From Hephaestia caeni (GTDB lineage Bacteria > Pseudomonadota > Alphaproteobacteria > Sphingomonadales > Sphingomonadaceae), in contig NZ_QXDC01000002.1 of the NCBI RefSeq assembly GCF_003550065.1, forward strand, positions 310,001 to 374,000: 64,000 nt of DNA, read 5' to 3'. How positions within the stretch are numbered: position 1 is the first letter of the stretch; each line of letters opens with the position of its first letter. The notes below the pieces were generated by a model. That model was not told the DNA's origin. It searched no databases and saw nothing but the letters and a program-made list of their open reading frames with translations. Position numbers and translations under genes: made by a program. Below, one piece after another: positions 51,238-62,431 of this stretch.

Positions 51238-53034
51238 TCATATTTCCGAAAGATCCTGGCCGCTGGTCTCAGCCAGCCGCGCGAGGCGCATCCTCGGCTC
51301 ACGGTCGAGATTGGCCGCTTCCTTGATGATGTGGCGTAATTCGTCGCGCTTGTCATGGATCGAGGCGATCACCGGCCCCATCGCGACGCCGAGTTCCACA
51401 AGCACCGCCTCGGACAATTGGAGCGAGCTTTCGACGGTTTCGGGAACGGCGTCGGTGGCGCCGGCGCGATAGAGTTCGGCGGCGTGCGCGGTATCGCGCG
51501 CGCGTGCGATGATCGGCAGATGCGGCACCCAGCTCCGCACGCGCCGCGTGAGGCGCACCGACAGCACCGGATCGTCCATCGTCAGGATCAGCGCATCGGC
51601 GCGCCCGAGGTTGAGCCGATCGATCAGTTCGGCGCGCGACGCATCGCCGAAGACGACGGGATGGCCGGCACGGCGCGCGGCGCCGGTTGCATCGATATCG
51701 GCCTCGACCGCGACATATTTGCGGCCGTGGCGTTCGAGCATGTCGGCGACGATCCGGCCGACGCGGCCGAAGCCGATCACGACCGTGCCGGGGCCTTCAG
51801 GATCGCTTGCCACTTCGGGATCCTCGGTGCCCAGCCGCCGTTCGAGCCGCCGTGCCGCATTCTGCCCGACGCGCGCGAGGAGCGGGGTCAGCGTCAGCCC
51901 GATCGCCGTCACCGTCTGCCAGAAGGCCGCGGTGGAGGGGAGGATCAACTGTGCTTGCGTGGCGACACCGAGCACGATCAATGTCGTCTCCGACGGGCTC
52001 GACATCAGCACCCCGGCTTCGGCCGCGATGCCCGGCCGCGTGCCGGTGAAGCGCAGCAGCCCGAACGTGACCGCGGTCTTGATCGCGACCACGCCAATCA
52101 CCGCCCCGCCGAGCCCGATCCAATTGGCGGCGACGAGCCTCAGATCGAGGCTCATCCCGACGGTGATCAGGAACACGCCGAGCGCGAGCCCTTTGAACGG
52201 CTCGGTCATCACCTCGACTTCGTCACCATATTCTGTCTCGGCGATGATCAGCCCGGCGAGCAGCGCGCCGACGATCGGCGAGAGGCCGACCGCCGCGGTC
52301 GCGAGGCTCGCCACGATCACGACGAGCAGCGAGGCGGCAAGGAACAGTTCGGGGCTCTTGGTGCGCGCCGCCTGTGCGAACAGGCGTGGCAGCACGAACC
52401 GGCCACCGACGAACATCGCCACCACGGTGATCGCCCCGCGGATCGCAACCCCGGCAATGCCTTCCCAGCCCGTGTCGGTGGCGGTCGGCGCCAGCGCGCC
52501 CAGCGCGAAGATGATCGGCACCAGCGCCAGATCCTCGAACAGCAGCATCGAAAAGGCGGCGCGGCCGACCGGGCTGGCGGTGCCCGCCATCGGCAGGATC
52601 AGCGCGGTCGACGATAAAGCGAGCGCGAGCCCGAGCCCGATCGCGCCGGGCGTGTTCTGCCCCAGTAGCGCCAGCGCGAGCGCGATCAGCAAGCCCGATC
52701 CGAGCAATTCGGCCGCCCCCAGCCCGAACACCAGGTTGCGCATCGCCCACAGCCGCTTGAGCGACAATTCGAGCCCGATCGAGAACAGCAGCAGGATGAT
52801 GCCGAACTCGGCGAACGGTTCGATTGCCTCGCTGTCGGTAATCGTGATGTAATAGAGCCACGGAACCTGCCCCGCGAAGGAGCCGAGCCCGGCCGGGCCG
52901 ACAAGGATGCCGACGAGGATGAAACCGATGACCGGGCTGATCTTGAAACGCGCGAACGCCGGAATGACCAGCCCCGCCGCGCCGAGGATCACCAATGCAT
53001 CGCTGAAACCGTTATTCTCGAGACCAAGCGCCAT
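51238..53034 (-). CDS. CPA2-family monovalent cation/proton antiporter with RCK domain (KefB/C-like)
   Basis: A 598-aa membrane transporter. The N-terminal Na+/H+-exchanger domain has about 12 helices (about 1-385), including IGFILVGILVGPAGLG, FAEFGIILLLFSIGLELSLKRLW and LLFEDLALVPIIF, which carry the conserved Asp/Glu of the CPA2 family. A cytoplasmic RCK/TrkA-N domain begins at about 415 with VVIGFGRVGRIVADMLERHG (GxGxxG) and VAVEADIDATGAARRAGHPVVFGDASR. A C-terminal helical tail follows. It likely exports K+ (or Na+) under nucleotide or glutathione-adduct control. ATG at 53034 is 41 bases from the divergent monooxygenase start, so the two share a promoter region. Confidence 0.92.
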   Translation of the reverse strand: MALGLENNGFSDALVILGAAGLVIPAFARFKISPVIGFILVGILVGPAGLGSFAGQVPWLYYITITDSEAIEPFAEFGIILLLFSIGLELSLKRLWAMRNLVFGLGAAELLGSGLLIALALALLGQNTPGAIGLGLALALSSTALILPMAGTASPVGRAAFSMLLFEDLALVPIIFALGALAPTATDTGWEGIAGVAIRGAITVVAMFVGGRFVLPRLFAQAARTKSPELFLAASLLVVIVASLATAAVGLSPIVGALLAGLIIAETEYGDEVEVMTEPFKGLALGVFLITVGMSLDLRLVAANWIGLGGAVIGVVAIKTAVTFGLLRFTGTRPGIAAEAGVLMSSPSETTLIVLGVATQAQLILPSTAAFWQTVTAIGLTLTPLLARVGQNAARRLERRLGTEDPEVASDPEGPGTVVIGFGRVGRIVADMLERHGRKYVAVEADIDATGAARRAGHPVVFGDASRAELIDRLNLGRADALILTMDDPVLSVRLTRRVRSWVPHLPIIARARDTAHAAELYRAGATDAVPETVESSLQLSEAVLVELGVAMGPVIASIHDKRDELRHIIKEAANLDREPRMRLARLAETSGQDLSEI

Positions 53035-53075
53035 GCGCGCACTTAACCGGAGGCCGGGGCGTTTGTCAGTGGGTC

Positions 53076-54284
53076 ATGAATAAATTTTCGTGCCAGGTCT
53101 GCATCGTCGGCGGCGGGCCGGCGGGGATGATTGCGGGGCTGCTGCTCGCGCGCGCCGGGATCGAGACGATCGTGCTCGAAAAGCACGCCGATTTCCTCCG
53201 CGATTTCCGGGGCGACACGATCCATCCCTCGACGCTCCAGCTCTTTCACGAACTCGGGCTGCTCGAACAATTGCTCGAGCGCGATCATGTGAAGCTGCCC
53301 GTCATCCACGCGCGTGTCGCCGGCGAGACGATCCCGGTCGCTGATTTCCGCCACCTGCCCGTCGCCGCGCCATACATCGCGCTGATGCCGCAATGGCATT
53401 TCCTCGATTTCGTCGCCGAGGCCGCCGCGCGCTATCCCCGCTTCACCTTGCGCCGTGAGGCCGAGGCGGTGGCGACGATCGAGACGGCGGGGCGCACAAC
53501 CGGGGTCAGGCTCGCAAGCGGCGACGAGGTGCAGGCGCGTCTCGTGATCGCCGCCGACGGCCGCCATTCGGTGCTGCGCGCGCAATCGGGGCTGCCGCAG
53601 CGGACGATCGGCGCGCCGATGGACGTGTTCTGGTTCCGCCTGCCCAAGACCGCGGCGCCCGACAATGAAACGATGGGCGTGTTCGAGGCCGGCCGCCTGT
53701 TCGTGCTCATCGATCGGCGCGATTACTGGCAATGCGCGTTCGTCTTTCCCAAGGGGCGCGCCGAGGAAATCCGGGCCGAGGGGATCCATGCCTTTCGACG
53801 ACGGGTCGCGGCGGTCGGCGCCGAAACGGCGGCAGGGGCCGATGCGATCGCGGACTGGGACGACGTCAAGCTGCTGACGGTGAGCGTCGACCGGCTCGAG
53901 ACATGGCACAAATCGGGGCTGTTGTTCATCGGCGACGCGGCGCATGCGATGTCGCCGATCGGTGGGGTGGGGATCAATCTCGCGATCCAGGATGCGGTCG
54001 CCGCCGCCAACATCCTCGCCGGCCCGATGGCGCGAGGCGAGGATATCGCGCCGCTGCTGGCCGGGGTGCAGGCGCGGCGGATGTTGCCGACGCGGCTCAC
54101 CCAGGGGATGCAGCAGGTGATCCAGAACCGCGTGATCGCGCCGTTGCTCGATGACGATACCGCGTTCGACCGCCCGCCGTGGTTCCTGCGTCTGTTCGCG
54201 ACGCTGCCGCTGCTGCGGCGCCTGCCCGCGCGGGCGATCGGGCTGGGGTTCCGGCCCGAACACGTGCGCTCGCCGGAAGCATAG
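53076..54284 (+). CDS. FAD-dependent monooxygenase (group A, UbiH/PHBH fold)
   Basis: A 402-aa flavoprotein. The dinucleotide-binding motif is CIVGGGPAGMIAGLLLARAGIETIVLEKH (residues about 9-37, GxGxxG), the DG motif is LVIAADGRHSVLRAQSG, and the FAD-ribityl GD motif is GLLFIGDAAHAMSPIGGVGINLAIQDA, the standard set for group A aromatic hydroxylases. The GDTIHPSTLQ segment after the first beta sheet is typical of single-component enzymes. The substrate is unknown; there is no pathway gene beside it. Its stop is 6 bases from the convergent nitrilase gene's stop. Confidence 0.9.
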   Translation: MNKFSCQVCIVGGGPAGMIAGLLLARAGIETIVLEKHADFLRDFRGDTIHPSTLQLFHELGLLEQLLERDHVKLPVIHARVAGETIPVADFRHLPVAAPYIALMPQWHFLDFVAEAAARYPRFTLRREAEAVATIETAGRTTGVRLASGDEVQARLVIAADGRHSVLRAQSGLPQRTIGAPMDVFWFRLPKTAAPDNETMGVFEAGRLFVLIDRRDYWQCAFVFPKGRAEEIRAEGIHAFRRRVAAVGAETAAGADAIADWDDVKLLTVSVDRLETWHKSGLLFIGDAAHAMSPIGGVGINLAIQDAVAAANILAGPMARGEDIAPLLAGVQARRMLPTRLTQGMQQVIQNRVIAPLLDDDTAFDRPPWFLRLFATLPLLRRLPARAIGLGFRPEHVRSPEA

Positions 54285-54290
54285 GGGGGA

Positions 54291-55913
<1,623 letters not shown>

Positions 55914-56016
55914 CAGGGCGACAGTCGGTCAGCGGGAAACATGGTCTCGTCGATCATCCGTACCTCCCTGACGTTGTGCGCCGCTTTTCTTCCGCGGGAT
56001 ACATACAGAACGCCCC

Positions 56017-56104
56017 GTCACCCCGGACTTGTTCCGGGGTCCAACGTGCCTCAAGCGCTGGCGCTCGGGGAGGGTTGGATGCCGGAACACGTCCGGCATG
56101 ACGA
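56017..56104. repeat. REPIN-like paired-palindrome repeat, copy 4
   Basis: Left hairpin GTCACCCCGGACTTGTTCCG(GGGTCCAAC) and right hairpin GTTGGATGCCGGAACACGTC(CGGCATGAC). It is the reverse-complement plan of the copy at 23969-24060, with one GTCACCCC-type and one GTCATGCC-type end. It lies in the 241-base gap between the GNAT-nitrilase start and the icd stop; nothing else is seen in that gap. Confidence 0.88.
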
Positions 56105-56154
56105 GGATGAGGTGCAACTTTGACGGGAGAGGCGGGATGATCGCTCTCTCGCCC

Positions 56155-57381
56155 TCAACCCAGCCCTTGCGCCGACATCGCGGTTTCGAGGTTCGATCGG
56201 ATCGCCTCGAAGAACTGTTCGGTCGTCATCCACGGCTGATCGGGGCCGATCAGGATCGCGAGATCCTTGGTCATCTGGCCCTTTTCGACCGTCTCGACGC
56301 AGACGCGTTCCAGCGTTTCGGCGAATTTGGTCACGTCGGGGGTGCCGTCGAATTTGCCGCGATACTTGAGCCCGCCGGTCCACGCGAAGATCGACGCGAT
56401 CGGATTGGTCGAGGTCGCCTTGCCCTGTTCGTGCATCCGGTAATGGCGGGTGACGGTGCCGTGCGCCGCCTCAGCCTCGATCGTCTTGCCGTCCGGCGTC
56501 ATCAGCACCGACGTCATCAGCCCGAGGCTGCCGAACCCTTGCGCGACCTGATCCGATTGGACGTCGCCATCGTAATTCTTGCACGCCCACACGAATTCGC
56601 CGTGCCATTTGAGCGCGCTCGCCACCATGTCGTCGATCAGGCGGTGCTGATATTCGATACCGGCTTCGGCGAATTTATCCTTGAACTCGCTGTCGAATAT
56701 CTCCTGGAACAGATCCTTGAAGCGGCCGTCATAGGCCTTCAGAATCGTGTTCTTGGTCGACAGATAGACGGGCCAGTTGCGGTTGAGGCCGTAATTCATC
56801 GAGGCGCGGGCGAAATCGCGGATCGATTCGTCGAGATTGTACATTCCCATCGCGACGCCCGAGGCGGGGAAATCGAACACCTCGTGCTCGATCACCTTGC
56901 CGTCCTTGCCTTCGAATTTCATCGTCAGCTTGCCGGCGCCGGGGATCAGGAAATCGGTCGCCTTATACTGGTCGCCGAAGGCATGGCGGCCGACGACGAT
57001 CGGCTTGGTCCAACCCGGAATCAGCCGCGGCACGTTGTTGATGACGATCGGTTCGCGGAAGATCGTGCCGCCCAGGATGTTGCGGATCGTGCCGTTGGGC
57101 GATTTCCACATCTTCTTGAGATGGAATTCCTCGACGCGCGCCTCGTCGGGAGTGATCGTCGCGCACTTCACGCCGACGCCGTATTTCTGGATCGCATGGG
57201 CCGAATCGATCGTGATCTGATCGTCGGTCTCGTCGCGCTTCTGGATCGAGAGATCGTAATATTCGAGCCCGATATCGAGATAGGGCTTGATCAGGCGCTC
57301 GCGAATCCATTCCCAGATGATCCGCGTCATCTCGTCGCCGTCGATCTCGACGACGGGGGTTTTGACCTTGATCTTCGCCAT
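56155..57381 (-). CDS. icd: NADP-dependent isocitrate dehydrogenase
   Basis: A 408-aa TCA-cycle enzyme of the eukaryote-like dimeric class. The sequence has [39 protein letters not shown] (Ser/Asn/Arg for isocitrate), [24 protein letters not shown] and [33 protein letters not shown] (parts), where His and Arg in the loop after GTVT favour NADP. Length is standard. ATG at 57381 starts [14 protein letters not shown]. Divergent from psd with 126 bases between starts. Confidence 0.97.
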   Translation of the reverse strand: MAKIKVKTPVVEIDGDEMTRIIWEWIRERLIKPYLDIGLEYYDLSIQKRDETDDQITIDSAHAIQKYGVGVKCATITPDEARVEEFHLKKMWKSPNGTIRNILGGTIFREPIVINNVPRLIPGWTKPIVVGRHAFGDQYKATDFLIPGAGKLTMKFEGKDGKVIEHEVFDFPASGVAMGMYNLDESIRDFARASMNYGLNRNWPVYLSTKNTILKAYDGRFKDLFQEIFDSEFKDKFAEAGIEYQHRLIDDMVASALKWHGEFVWACKNYDGDVQSDQVAQGFGSLGLMTSVLMTPDGKTIEAEAAHGTVTRHYRMHEQGKATSTNPIASIFAWTGGLKYRGKFDGTPDVTKFAETLERVCVETVEKGQMTKDLAILIGPDQPWMTTEQFFEAIRSNLETAMSAQGLG

Positions 57382-57507
57382 TGCTGCTCGCTTTCCGTGA
57401 TGGGGTAGGGATGTGGGCCAAGCCTCTAGGCAGATGGCCGCGGGCGATCAACCTCGGCGCGCCGGAGTCGATTGTGTTGCGGGCGCCGGGCAGCTAGACC
57501 GTGCGCC

Positions 57508-58236
57508 ATGTCATCGCTCGACAAACCACCGGTCACGACCACGACGGTGAAATGGCGTTTCCCCGAGGTCCATCCCGAGGGACGCAAATATATCCTGATC
57601 GCCGGCGCGATTGCGCTCGTGTCACTGTTCGTCTGGGATTTCGCGACCTGGCCGCTGATCGGCCTCGCGATCTGGGTGGCGGCGTTTTTCCGCGATCCGG
57701 TGCGCGTTACGCCGCAGGGCGGCGATCTGATCGTCGCGCCCGCCGACGGGCTGGTCACGATGATCGAACGCGTGCCCGTGCCTGTCGAGATGGCGGGCGA
57801 GAACGGGCTGAGCGACGCGAGCCGGGTGCGCGTTTCGATCTTCATGAGCGTGTTCGACGTGCATGTTAACCGCACGCCGATCAGCGGCACGATCCGGCAG
57901 GTCGTCTATATCTCGGGCAAGTTCCTCAACGCCGATCTCGACAAGGCGAGCGACGAGAACGAGCGCCAGCATTTCGTCGTCGAAGGCCATAACGGCCGCC
58001 GCGTCGGCTTCACCCAGATCGCCGGGCTGGTCGCGCGCCGCATCGTCACCTTCGCCAAGACCGGCGATATCGTCGCGGCGGGGCAGCGGATCGGCCTCAT
58101 CCGCTTCGGCAGCCGTGTCGACGTCTATCTGCCCGATGATGCGGCGTGCCAGGTCGTGCTCGGGCAGCGCAGCGTCGCCGGCGAGACGGTGCTCGGCCGC
58201 GTCGGCGGACAGCCGGCGTCCGGCATCGCCCAGTGA
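57508..58236 (+). CDS. psd: phosphatidylserine decarboxylase
   Basis: A 242-aa proenzyme of the short class that makes phosphatidylethanolamine. One or two N-terminal membrane helices ([33 protein letters not shown]), then [23 protein letters not shown] and [16 protein letters not shown]. Autocleavage is expected at Gly-Ser in [13 protein letters not shown], giving the pyruvoyl group on the small subunit. ATG at 57508 was chosen; a TTG at 57472 is in frame but adds unlikely residues. It lies 13 bases before pssA, so the pair forms a two-step PE pathway operon. Confidence 0.95.
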   Translation: MSSLDKPPVTTTTVKWRFPEVHPEGRKYILIAGAIALVSLFVWDFATWPLIGLAIWVAAFFRDPVRVTPQGGDLIVAPADGLVTMIERVPVPVEMAGENGLSDASRVRVSIFMSVFDVHVNRTPISGTIRQVVYISGKFLNADLDKASDENERQHFVVEGHNGRRVGFTQIAGLVARRIVTFAKTGDIVAAGQRIGLIRFGSRVDVYLPDDAACQVVLGQRSVAGETVLGRVGGQPASGIAQ

Positions 58237-58249
58237 CCGACCTCCTGTC

Positions 58250-59065
58250 GTGAGAGAAAAGCGGCCCAGGTTCCGCCGTGGCCTGCCGCTGCGCGCGGTC
58301 GCGCCCAACGCGGTCACCGCGCTTGCCTTGTGCTTCGGGCTCAGCGGCATTCGCTTCGCGGTCGGCAGCGAGTGGGAACGCGCGGTGCTGATGGTGCTCG
58401 TCGCGGGCGTGCTCGACGGGCTCGACGGGCGCGTCGCGCGGATGCTCCACGGCGAAAGCAAGTTCGGCGCCGAACTCGATTCGCTGTCCGACGCGATCTC
58501 GTTCGGGGTGTCGCCGGCGCTGATCCTGTTCCTGTGGTCGCTGATCGATCTGCCGCGGCTCGGCTGGATGTGCGCACTCGCGCTCGCGGTGCTGTGCGCG
58601 CTCCGGCTCGCGCGCTTCAACGCCAATATCGACGTGTCCGAACAACCGCACAAATCGGCCGGATTCCTGACCGGCGTGCCCGCACCCGCGGGCGCCGCGC
58701 TGGCGATGCTGCCGATGTATCTGTGGTTCTGGACCGGCGCGCCGATCTTTCGCTCAGCCTATATCGTCGCGCCGTGGGTGGCGTTCGTCGCCGCGCTGAT
58801 GGTGTCGAGCATCGCCACCTTCTCCTGGGGCTCGCTCAGGCTCCGGGAAAACATTCGCTTCGAGGCGATCGTCGTCGTCGTTCTGCTCGGCGGCGGGTTG
58901 ATCTCGGCGCCGTGGCACACCGCCACCGCGCTGTGCCTGCTCTATCTACTCGCGATACCGTTCAGCATCGCCAGCTATACGCGCGTCAGGCGGCTTCGCG
59001 CATCGGCGCACGTCCTGCCGCCGCGCCCGGCTGATAGCCTCGAGCCACCGCCGCCCGCGGCGTGA
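58250..59065 (+). CDS. pssA: CDP-diacylglycerol-serine O-phosphatidyltransferase
   Basis: A 271-aa integral membrane enzyme making phosphatidylserine from CDP-DAG and serine. It has the CDP-alcohol phosphotransferase signature DGLDGRVARMLHGESKFGAELDSLSD (DGx2ARx8Gx3Dx3D) and about seven hydrophobic helices. The start is GTG 58250; there is no ATG before the first helix, and no strong ribosome-binding site is visible, so coupling to psd is likely. The C-terminal tail (HVLPPRPADSLEPPPPAA) overlaps by 80 bases the 3' end of the small gene on the other strand. Confidence 0.93.
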   Translation: MREKRPRFRRGLPLRAVAPNAVTALALCFGLSGIRFAVGSEWERAVLMVLVAGVLDGLDGRVARMLHGESKFGAELDSLSDAISFGVSPALILFLWSLIDLPRLGWMCALALAVLCALRLARFNANIDVSEQPHKSAGFLTGVPAPAGAALAMLPMYLWFWTGAPIFRSAYIVAPWVAFVAALMVSSIATFSWGSLRLRENIRFEAIVVVVLLGGGLISAPWHTATALCLLYLLAIPFSIASYTRVRRLRASAHVLPPRPADSLEPPPPAA

Positions 59066-59207
59066 ACGGCGGCACGACTGCCGGATCGGCCTCGCCGCGC
59101 AGCAGCATCGCCATGCGCGGCAGCGCCGGGACGACCGTTTCGGCCAGCACCAGAAGAACCAGCGCCAGCGCGCCAATGAACACCAAAAGCTGCACCATTG
59201 CCATCAT
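58986..59207 (-). CDS. small membrane protein, possibly LexA-regulated
   Basis: A 73-aa protein with one strong hydrophobic segment (MVQLLVFIGALALVLLVLAETVVPAL, about 4-29), then MLLRGEADPAVVPPF and an Ala/Arg-rich tail. ATG at 59207 has AGGGAG about 9 bases upstream. The C-terminal 27 codons overlap pssA antisense. No family recognised. A GTTC-N7-GTTC box sits 93-107 bases upstream of the start, so it is a candidate SOS-induced small membrane protein (Caulobacter SidA, a division inhibitor, is the functional parallel, without visible homology). Confidence 0.6.
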   Translation of the reverse strand: MMAMVQLLVFIGALALVLLVLAETVVPALPRMAMLLRGEADPAVVPPFTPRAAVARGYQPGAAAGRAPMREAA

Positions 59208-59299
59208 CGTCCGAACTCCCTGATCGGGGTACGACATCCGCGAAGCTGTTAGCCGAATTGTGGATAACTTGCTCCGCGCCCCTGTCTTGAGCATGTTAT

Positions 59300-59314
59300 G
59301 TTCCATATTCGTTC
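59300..59314. promoter_or_regulatory. LexA (SOS) box, GTTC-N7-GTTC
   Basis: GTTCCATATTCGTTC matches exactly the alphaproteobacterial LexA operator GTTC-N7-GTTC. The direct repeat GTTCCATAT occurs twice with 11-base period (59300-59308 and 59311-59319), which exceeds the minimal motif. It lies between the leftward small membrane gene (start 59207) and rightward rpsB (start 59456). SOS control of the former is the more likely. The rest of 59208-59455 holds the rpsB leader with no recognised riboswitch. Confidence 0.75.
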
Positions 59315-59455
59315 CATATGTCAACGCTTGATTTGATGCGTCGTCTCCGCTAGGGGCGCCGCCTCAACCCGCATGGGAAGCGCACATACCGGTGTCCGGG
59401 CCTGTGGCCGATGGATCACTGCTTCCCAGAGGAACAACCGGAAAGGAAAGACCCT

Positions 59456-60379
59456 ATGGCGGCTCCTGTCGTCTCCATGCAGCAATTGCTCGAAACCGGC
59501 GCGCACTTCGGTCACCAGACGCACCGCTGGAACCCGAAGATGAAGCCGTATATCTTCGGCGACCGCAACGGCGTTCACATCATCGATCTGTCGCAGACCG
59601 TGCCGCTGTTCGCGCGCGCGCTCGATTTCGTCGCCGCGTCGGTGGCATCGGGCGGCAAGGTGCTGTTCGTCGGCACCAAGCGCCAGGCGCAGGACGCGAT
59701 CGCCGAGAGCGCGCGCAAGGCCGGCCAGCATTTCGTCAACCATCGCTGGCTGGGCGGGATGCTCACCAACTGGAAGACGATCTCGCAGTCGATCAAGCGC
59801 ATGAAGGCGCTCGACGAGCAGCTTTCGGGCGACACGCAGGGGCTCACCAAGAAGGAAGTCCTCCAGCTCACGCGCGAGCGCGACAAGCTCGAACTGTCGC
59901 TGGGCGGCATCCGCGACATGGGCGGCGTGCCCGACGTGATGTTCGTGATCGACGCCAACAAGGAAGAGCTGGCGATCAAGGAAGCCAACACGCTCGGTAT
60001 TCCGGTCGTCGCGATCCTCGACACCAACGTCTCGCCCGACGGCATCGCGTTCCCGGTGCCCGGCAACGACGACGCGAGCCGTGCGATCCGCCTCTATTGC
60101 GAAGCGATCTCGATCGCCGCGACCCGCGGCGGCCAGGACGCGGCGGTGATGAGCGGCAAGGATTTCGGCGCGATGGCCGAGCCGCCCGCCGAGCCGGCGC
60201 TCGTGGTTGAAGAAGCGCCCGCGCCGGTCGCCGAGGCGACGCCTGAACCCGCCGCTGAGGAGAAAGCGCCCGAACCCGCGCCGACCCCCGCCGAGCAGGC
60301 CAAGGACGAGCCCGAGGCGCCCGCCGCCTCGACCGAGCCCGAGACCGCCGCCGAGGGCGAGCGTCAGCTCGACGCCTGA
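59456..60379 (+). CDS. rpsB: 30S ribosomal protein S2 with long acidic C-terminal extension
   Basis: A 307-aa ribosomal protein; the S2 core is about 1-235 ([85 protein letters not shown]). After it come about 65 residues of Pro/Ala/Glu/Lys low complexity ([29 protein letters not shown], in parts). ATG at 59456 is preceded by GGAAAGGAAAG. First gene of the rpsB-tsf-pyrH-frr block. The tail is longer than in E. coli S2 (about 240 aa) and would be disordered. Confidence 0.97.
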   Translation: MAAPVVSMQQLLETGAHFGHQTHRWNPKMKPYIFGDRNGVHIIDLSQTVPLFARALDFVAASVASGGKVLFVGTKRQAQDAIAESARKAGQHFVNHRWLGGMLTNWKTISQSIKRMKALDEQLSGDTQGLTKKEVLQLTRERDKLELSLGGIRDMGGVPDVMFVIDANKEELAIKEANTLGIPVVAILDTNVSPDGIAFPVPGNDDASRAIRLYCEAISIAATRGGQDAAVMSGKDFGAMAEPPAEPALVVEEAPAPVAEATPEPAAEEKAPEPAPTPAEQAKDEPEAPAASTEPETAAEGERQLDA

Positions 60380-60407
60380 GCGCGCGCTTCGACACGGCTT
60401 CGAACGG

Positions 60408-60490
60408 CCGTTCGTACTGAGCTTGTCGAAGCACCGCTCTTTCCCGGTTCGAGGAAGGACGGCTCCCTTCGACAGGCGCAGCGCGAACGG
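60408..60490. repeat. second repeat family (CTTCGACA type), copy 2
   Basis: Left arm CCGTTCGTACTGAGCTTGTC(GAAGCACCG), right arm CCCTTCGACAGGCGCAGCGC(GAACGG). Same design as 45364-45451, with a 30-base unique centre. It lies in the gap between rpsB and tsf, so these genes are transcribed across it or terminated by it. Confidence 0.85.
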
Positions 60491-60551
60491 TTTCGTTTTA
60501 CTGACACATGCCCCCGATAGCGGGCACCCAAGACAATGAGGAATTGAGACA

Positions 60552-61481
60552 ATGGCCGAGATCACCGCCGCCACCGTGAAGGAGCTTCGTGACCGCAGCG
60601 GTGCGGGCATGATGGATTGCAAGAAAGCGTTGACCGAAAGCGGTGGCGACATGGAAGCCGCGATCGACTGGCTGCGCACCAAGGGCCTTGCGGCCGCGCA
60701 GAAGAAGTCGAGCCGCACTGCCGCCGAAGGGCTGGTCGGTGTCGCCGTCGCGGGCACCGCCGGCGCCGCCGCCGAGGTCAATTCGGAGACCGATTTCGTC
60801 GCCAAGAACGAGCAGTTCCAGCAGTTCGTCCGCGAGGTTACCGGGATCGTGCTCGCCGCCGGCGACGACATGGATGGGCTCAAGGCCGCCAAGATGCCAT
60901 CGGGCGCCACGGTGGGTGACGCGCTGACCAACAATATCGCGACGATCGGCGAGAACCAGTCGCTGCGCCGCGCCAGGCGCCTCAATGTCGCGCAGGGTGC
61001 GGTGATCCCGTACGTCCACAACGCGCAGGCGCCGGGCCTCGGCAAGATCGGCGTGCTCGTCGCGCTCGAGAGCGACGCCGGGGTCGACGTGCTCGAGCCG
61101 CTCGGCAAGCAGCTTGCGATGCACATCGCCGCGGCCTTCCCGCTCGCGCTCGACGAGAGCGGGCTCGACCAGGACGTGCTCGATCGCGAGCGCCAGATCG
61201 CCGCCGAAAAGGCCGCCGAATCGGGTAAGCCCGCGGACATCATCGCCAAGATGGTCGACGGCGCGGTCAAGAAGTTCGCCAAGGAGAACGCGCTGCTCAG
61301 CCAGCTCTTCGTGATCGACAACAAGACCCCGATCGCGGACGTCGTCGCCAAGGCGGGCAAGGCCGCGGGCACGACGATCACGCTCAAGGACTTCGTCCGC
61401 TTTCAGCTCGGCGAGGGTATCGAGAAGGAAGAGAGCGACTTCGCCGCCGAGGTCGCGGCGACGGCCGGGCTCACCAAGTAA
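60552..61481 (+). CDS. tsf: elongation factor Ts
   Basis: A 309-aa nucleotide-exchange factor for EF-Tu. It has the N-terminal UBA-like domain [36 protein letters not shown] (parts), the signature [22 protein letters not shown], and the dimerisation/coiled-coil region with [25 protein letters not shown] at 60552 has a weak GAGAC-type site. Followed by a strong terminator at 61500. Confidence 0.98.
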   Translation: MAEITAATVKELRDRSGAGMMDCKKALTESGGDMEAAIDWLRTKGLAAAQKKSSRTAAEGLVGVAVAGTAGAAAEVNSETDFVAKNEQFQQFVREVTGIVLAAGDDMDGLKAAKMPSGATVGDALTNNIATIGENQSLRRARRLNVAQGAVIPYVHNAQAPGLGKIGVLVALESDAGVDVLEPLGKQLAMHIAAAFPLALDESGLDQDVLDRERQIAAEKAAESGKPADIIAKMVDGAVKKFAKENALLSQLFVIDNKTPIADVVAKAGKAAGTTITLKDFVRFQLGEGIEKEESDFAAEVAATAGLTK

Positions 61482-61499
61482 GCGGCTAGGGATGATTGC

Positions 61500-61540
61500 G
61501 GGCGGGGTGGCGGGGCGATGGCCTGCCACCCCGCCCGTTT
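61500..61540 (+). terminator. intrinsic terminator after tsf
   Basis: A 12-bp perfect stem GGGCGGGGTGGC (61500-61511) / GCCACCCCGCCC (61525-61536) with a 13-base loop, followed by GTTTTC. It should end the rpsB-tsf transcript, so pyrH is likely expressed from its own promoter between 61541 and 61656. Confidence 0.9.
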
Positions 61541-61656
61541 TCGTTCCGTCGCCATGCACCATGATTGCACGGGATCAGCGCTTGGCATCCAACAGGCGCG
61601 CTACTAAGGTCCGCGCGCCTTCGTATTTCCCCCGCCTTATCGTTTCGCCAGGTTCC

Positions 61657-62403
61657 ATGACGCTGCCCCGCTTCAAACGCATCCTTCTCAAGCTGTCGGG
61701 CGAAGTCCTGATGGGCAAATCATCCTTCGGCATCGATCCCGAGACGGTGGCGCGCGTCGCCGGCGAGATCGCCGCGGCGAAAGAGGCGGGGCATGATCTG
61801 TGCCTCGTCGTCGGCGGCGGCAACATCTTCCGCGGGCTGGCGGGGGTGGCGCAGGGAATCGACCGCACGACGGGCGATTACATGGGCATGCTCGCGACGG
61901 TGATGAACGCGCTCGCGGTGCAGGCGGCGCTCGAGAAGATCGGCGTCGAGACGCGCGTGCAATCGGCGATCCCGATGGCGAGCGTGTGCGAGCCCTATAT
62001 CCGCCGCCGTGCGGTGCGGCATATGGAGAAGGGCCGGATCGTCATTTTCGCGGCCGGGACCGGCAATCCCTTCTTCACCACCGATACCGCATCGGCGCTG
62101 CGCGCAGCCGAAATGGGCTGCGACGCGCTGTTCAAGGGCACCAGCGTCGACGGTGTCTATGATGCCGATCCCAAGAAGGTGCCGACCGCGCGGCGATACG
62201 ATTCGCTGACCTTCGATCGCGTGCTTGCGGACAATCTGAAGGTGATGGATGCCAGCGCGGTGGCGCTGTGCCGTGACAGCGACATCCCGATCGTGGTGTT
62301 CAACATCCGCGGCGAGCATAACCTCGCCTCGGTGCTCGAAGGAAAGGGCAGGGCGACGATCGTCTCGAACGTCGCCGAACCCGCGCTTTCCGTGGTAGAA
62401 TAA
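61657..62403 (+). CDS. pyrH: UMP kinase
   Basis: A 248-aa hexameric UMP kinase of the amino-acid-kinase fold. N-terminal [24 protein letters not shown]-binding [39 protein letters not shown] and [26 protein letters not shown] (quoted in part) are all diagnostic. ATG at 61657 (MTLPRFKR) is chosen; the frame upstream is unrelated and contains the tsf terminator. Frr follows after 28 bases. Confidence 0.97.
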   Translation: MTLPRFKRILLKLSGEVLMGKSSFGIDPETVARVAGEIAAAKEAGHDLCLVVGGGNIFRGLAGVAQGIDRTTGDYMGMLATVMNALAVQAALEKIGVETRVQSAIPMASVCEPYIRRRAVRHMEKGRIVIFAAGTGNPFFTTDTASALRAAEMGCDALFKGTSVDGVYDADPKKVPTARRYDSLTFDRVLADNLKVMDASAVALCRDSDIPIVVFNIRGEHNLASVLEGKGRATIVSNVAEPALSVVE

Positions 62404-62431
62404 GTTCAAGCGACAAGAAGGGAGCAGGATC

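Noticed and set aside
59321..61387. 688-codon open frame antisense to rpsB and tsf
   Set aside because: It crosses two essential ribosome-factor genes and a repeat element; only shadow composition.
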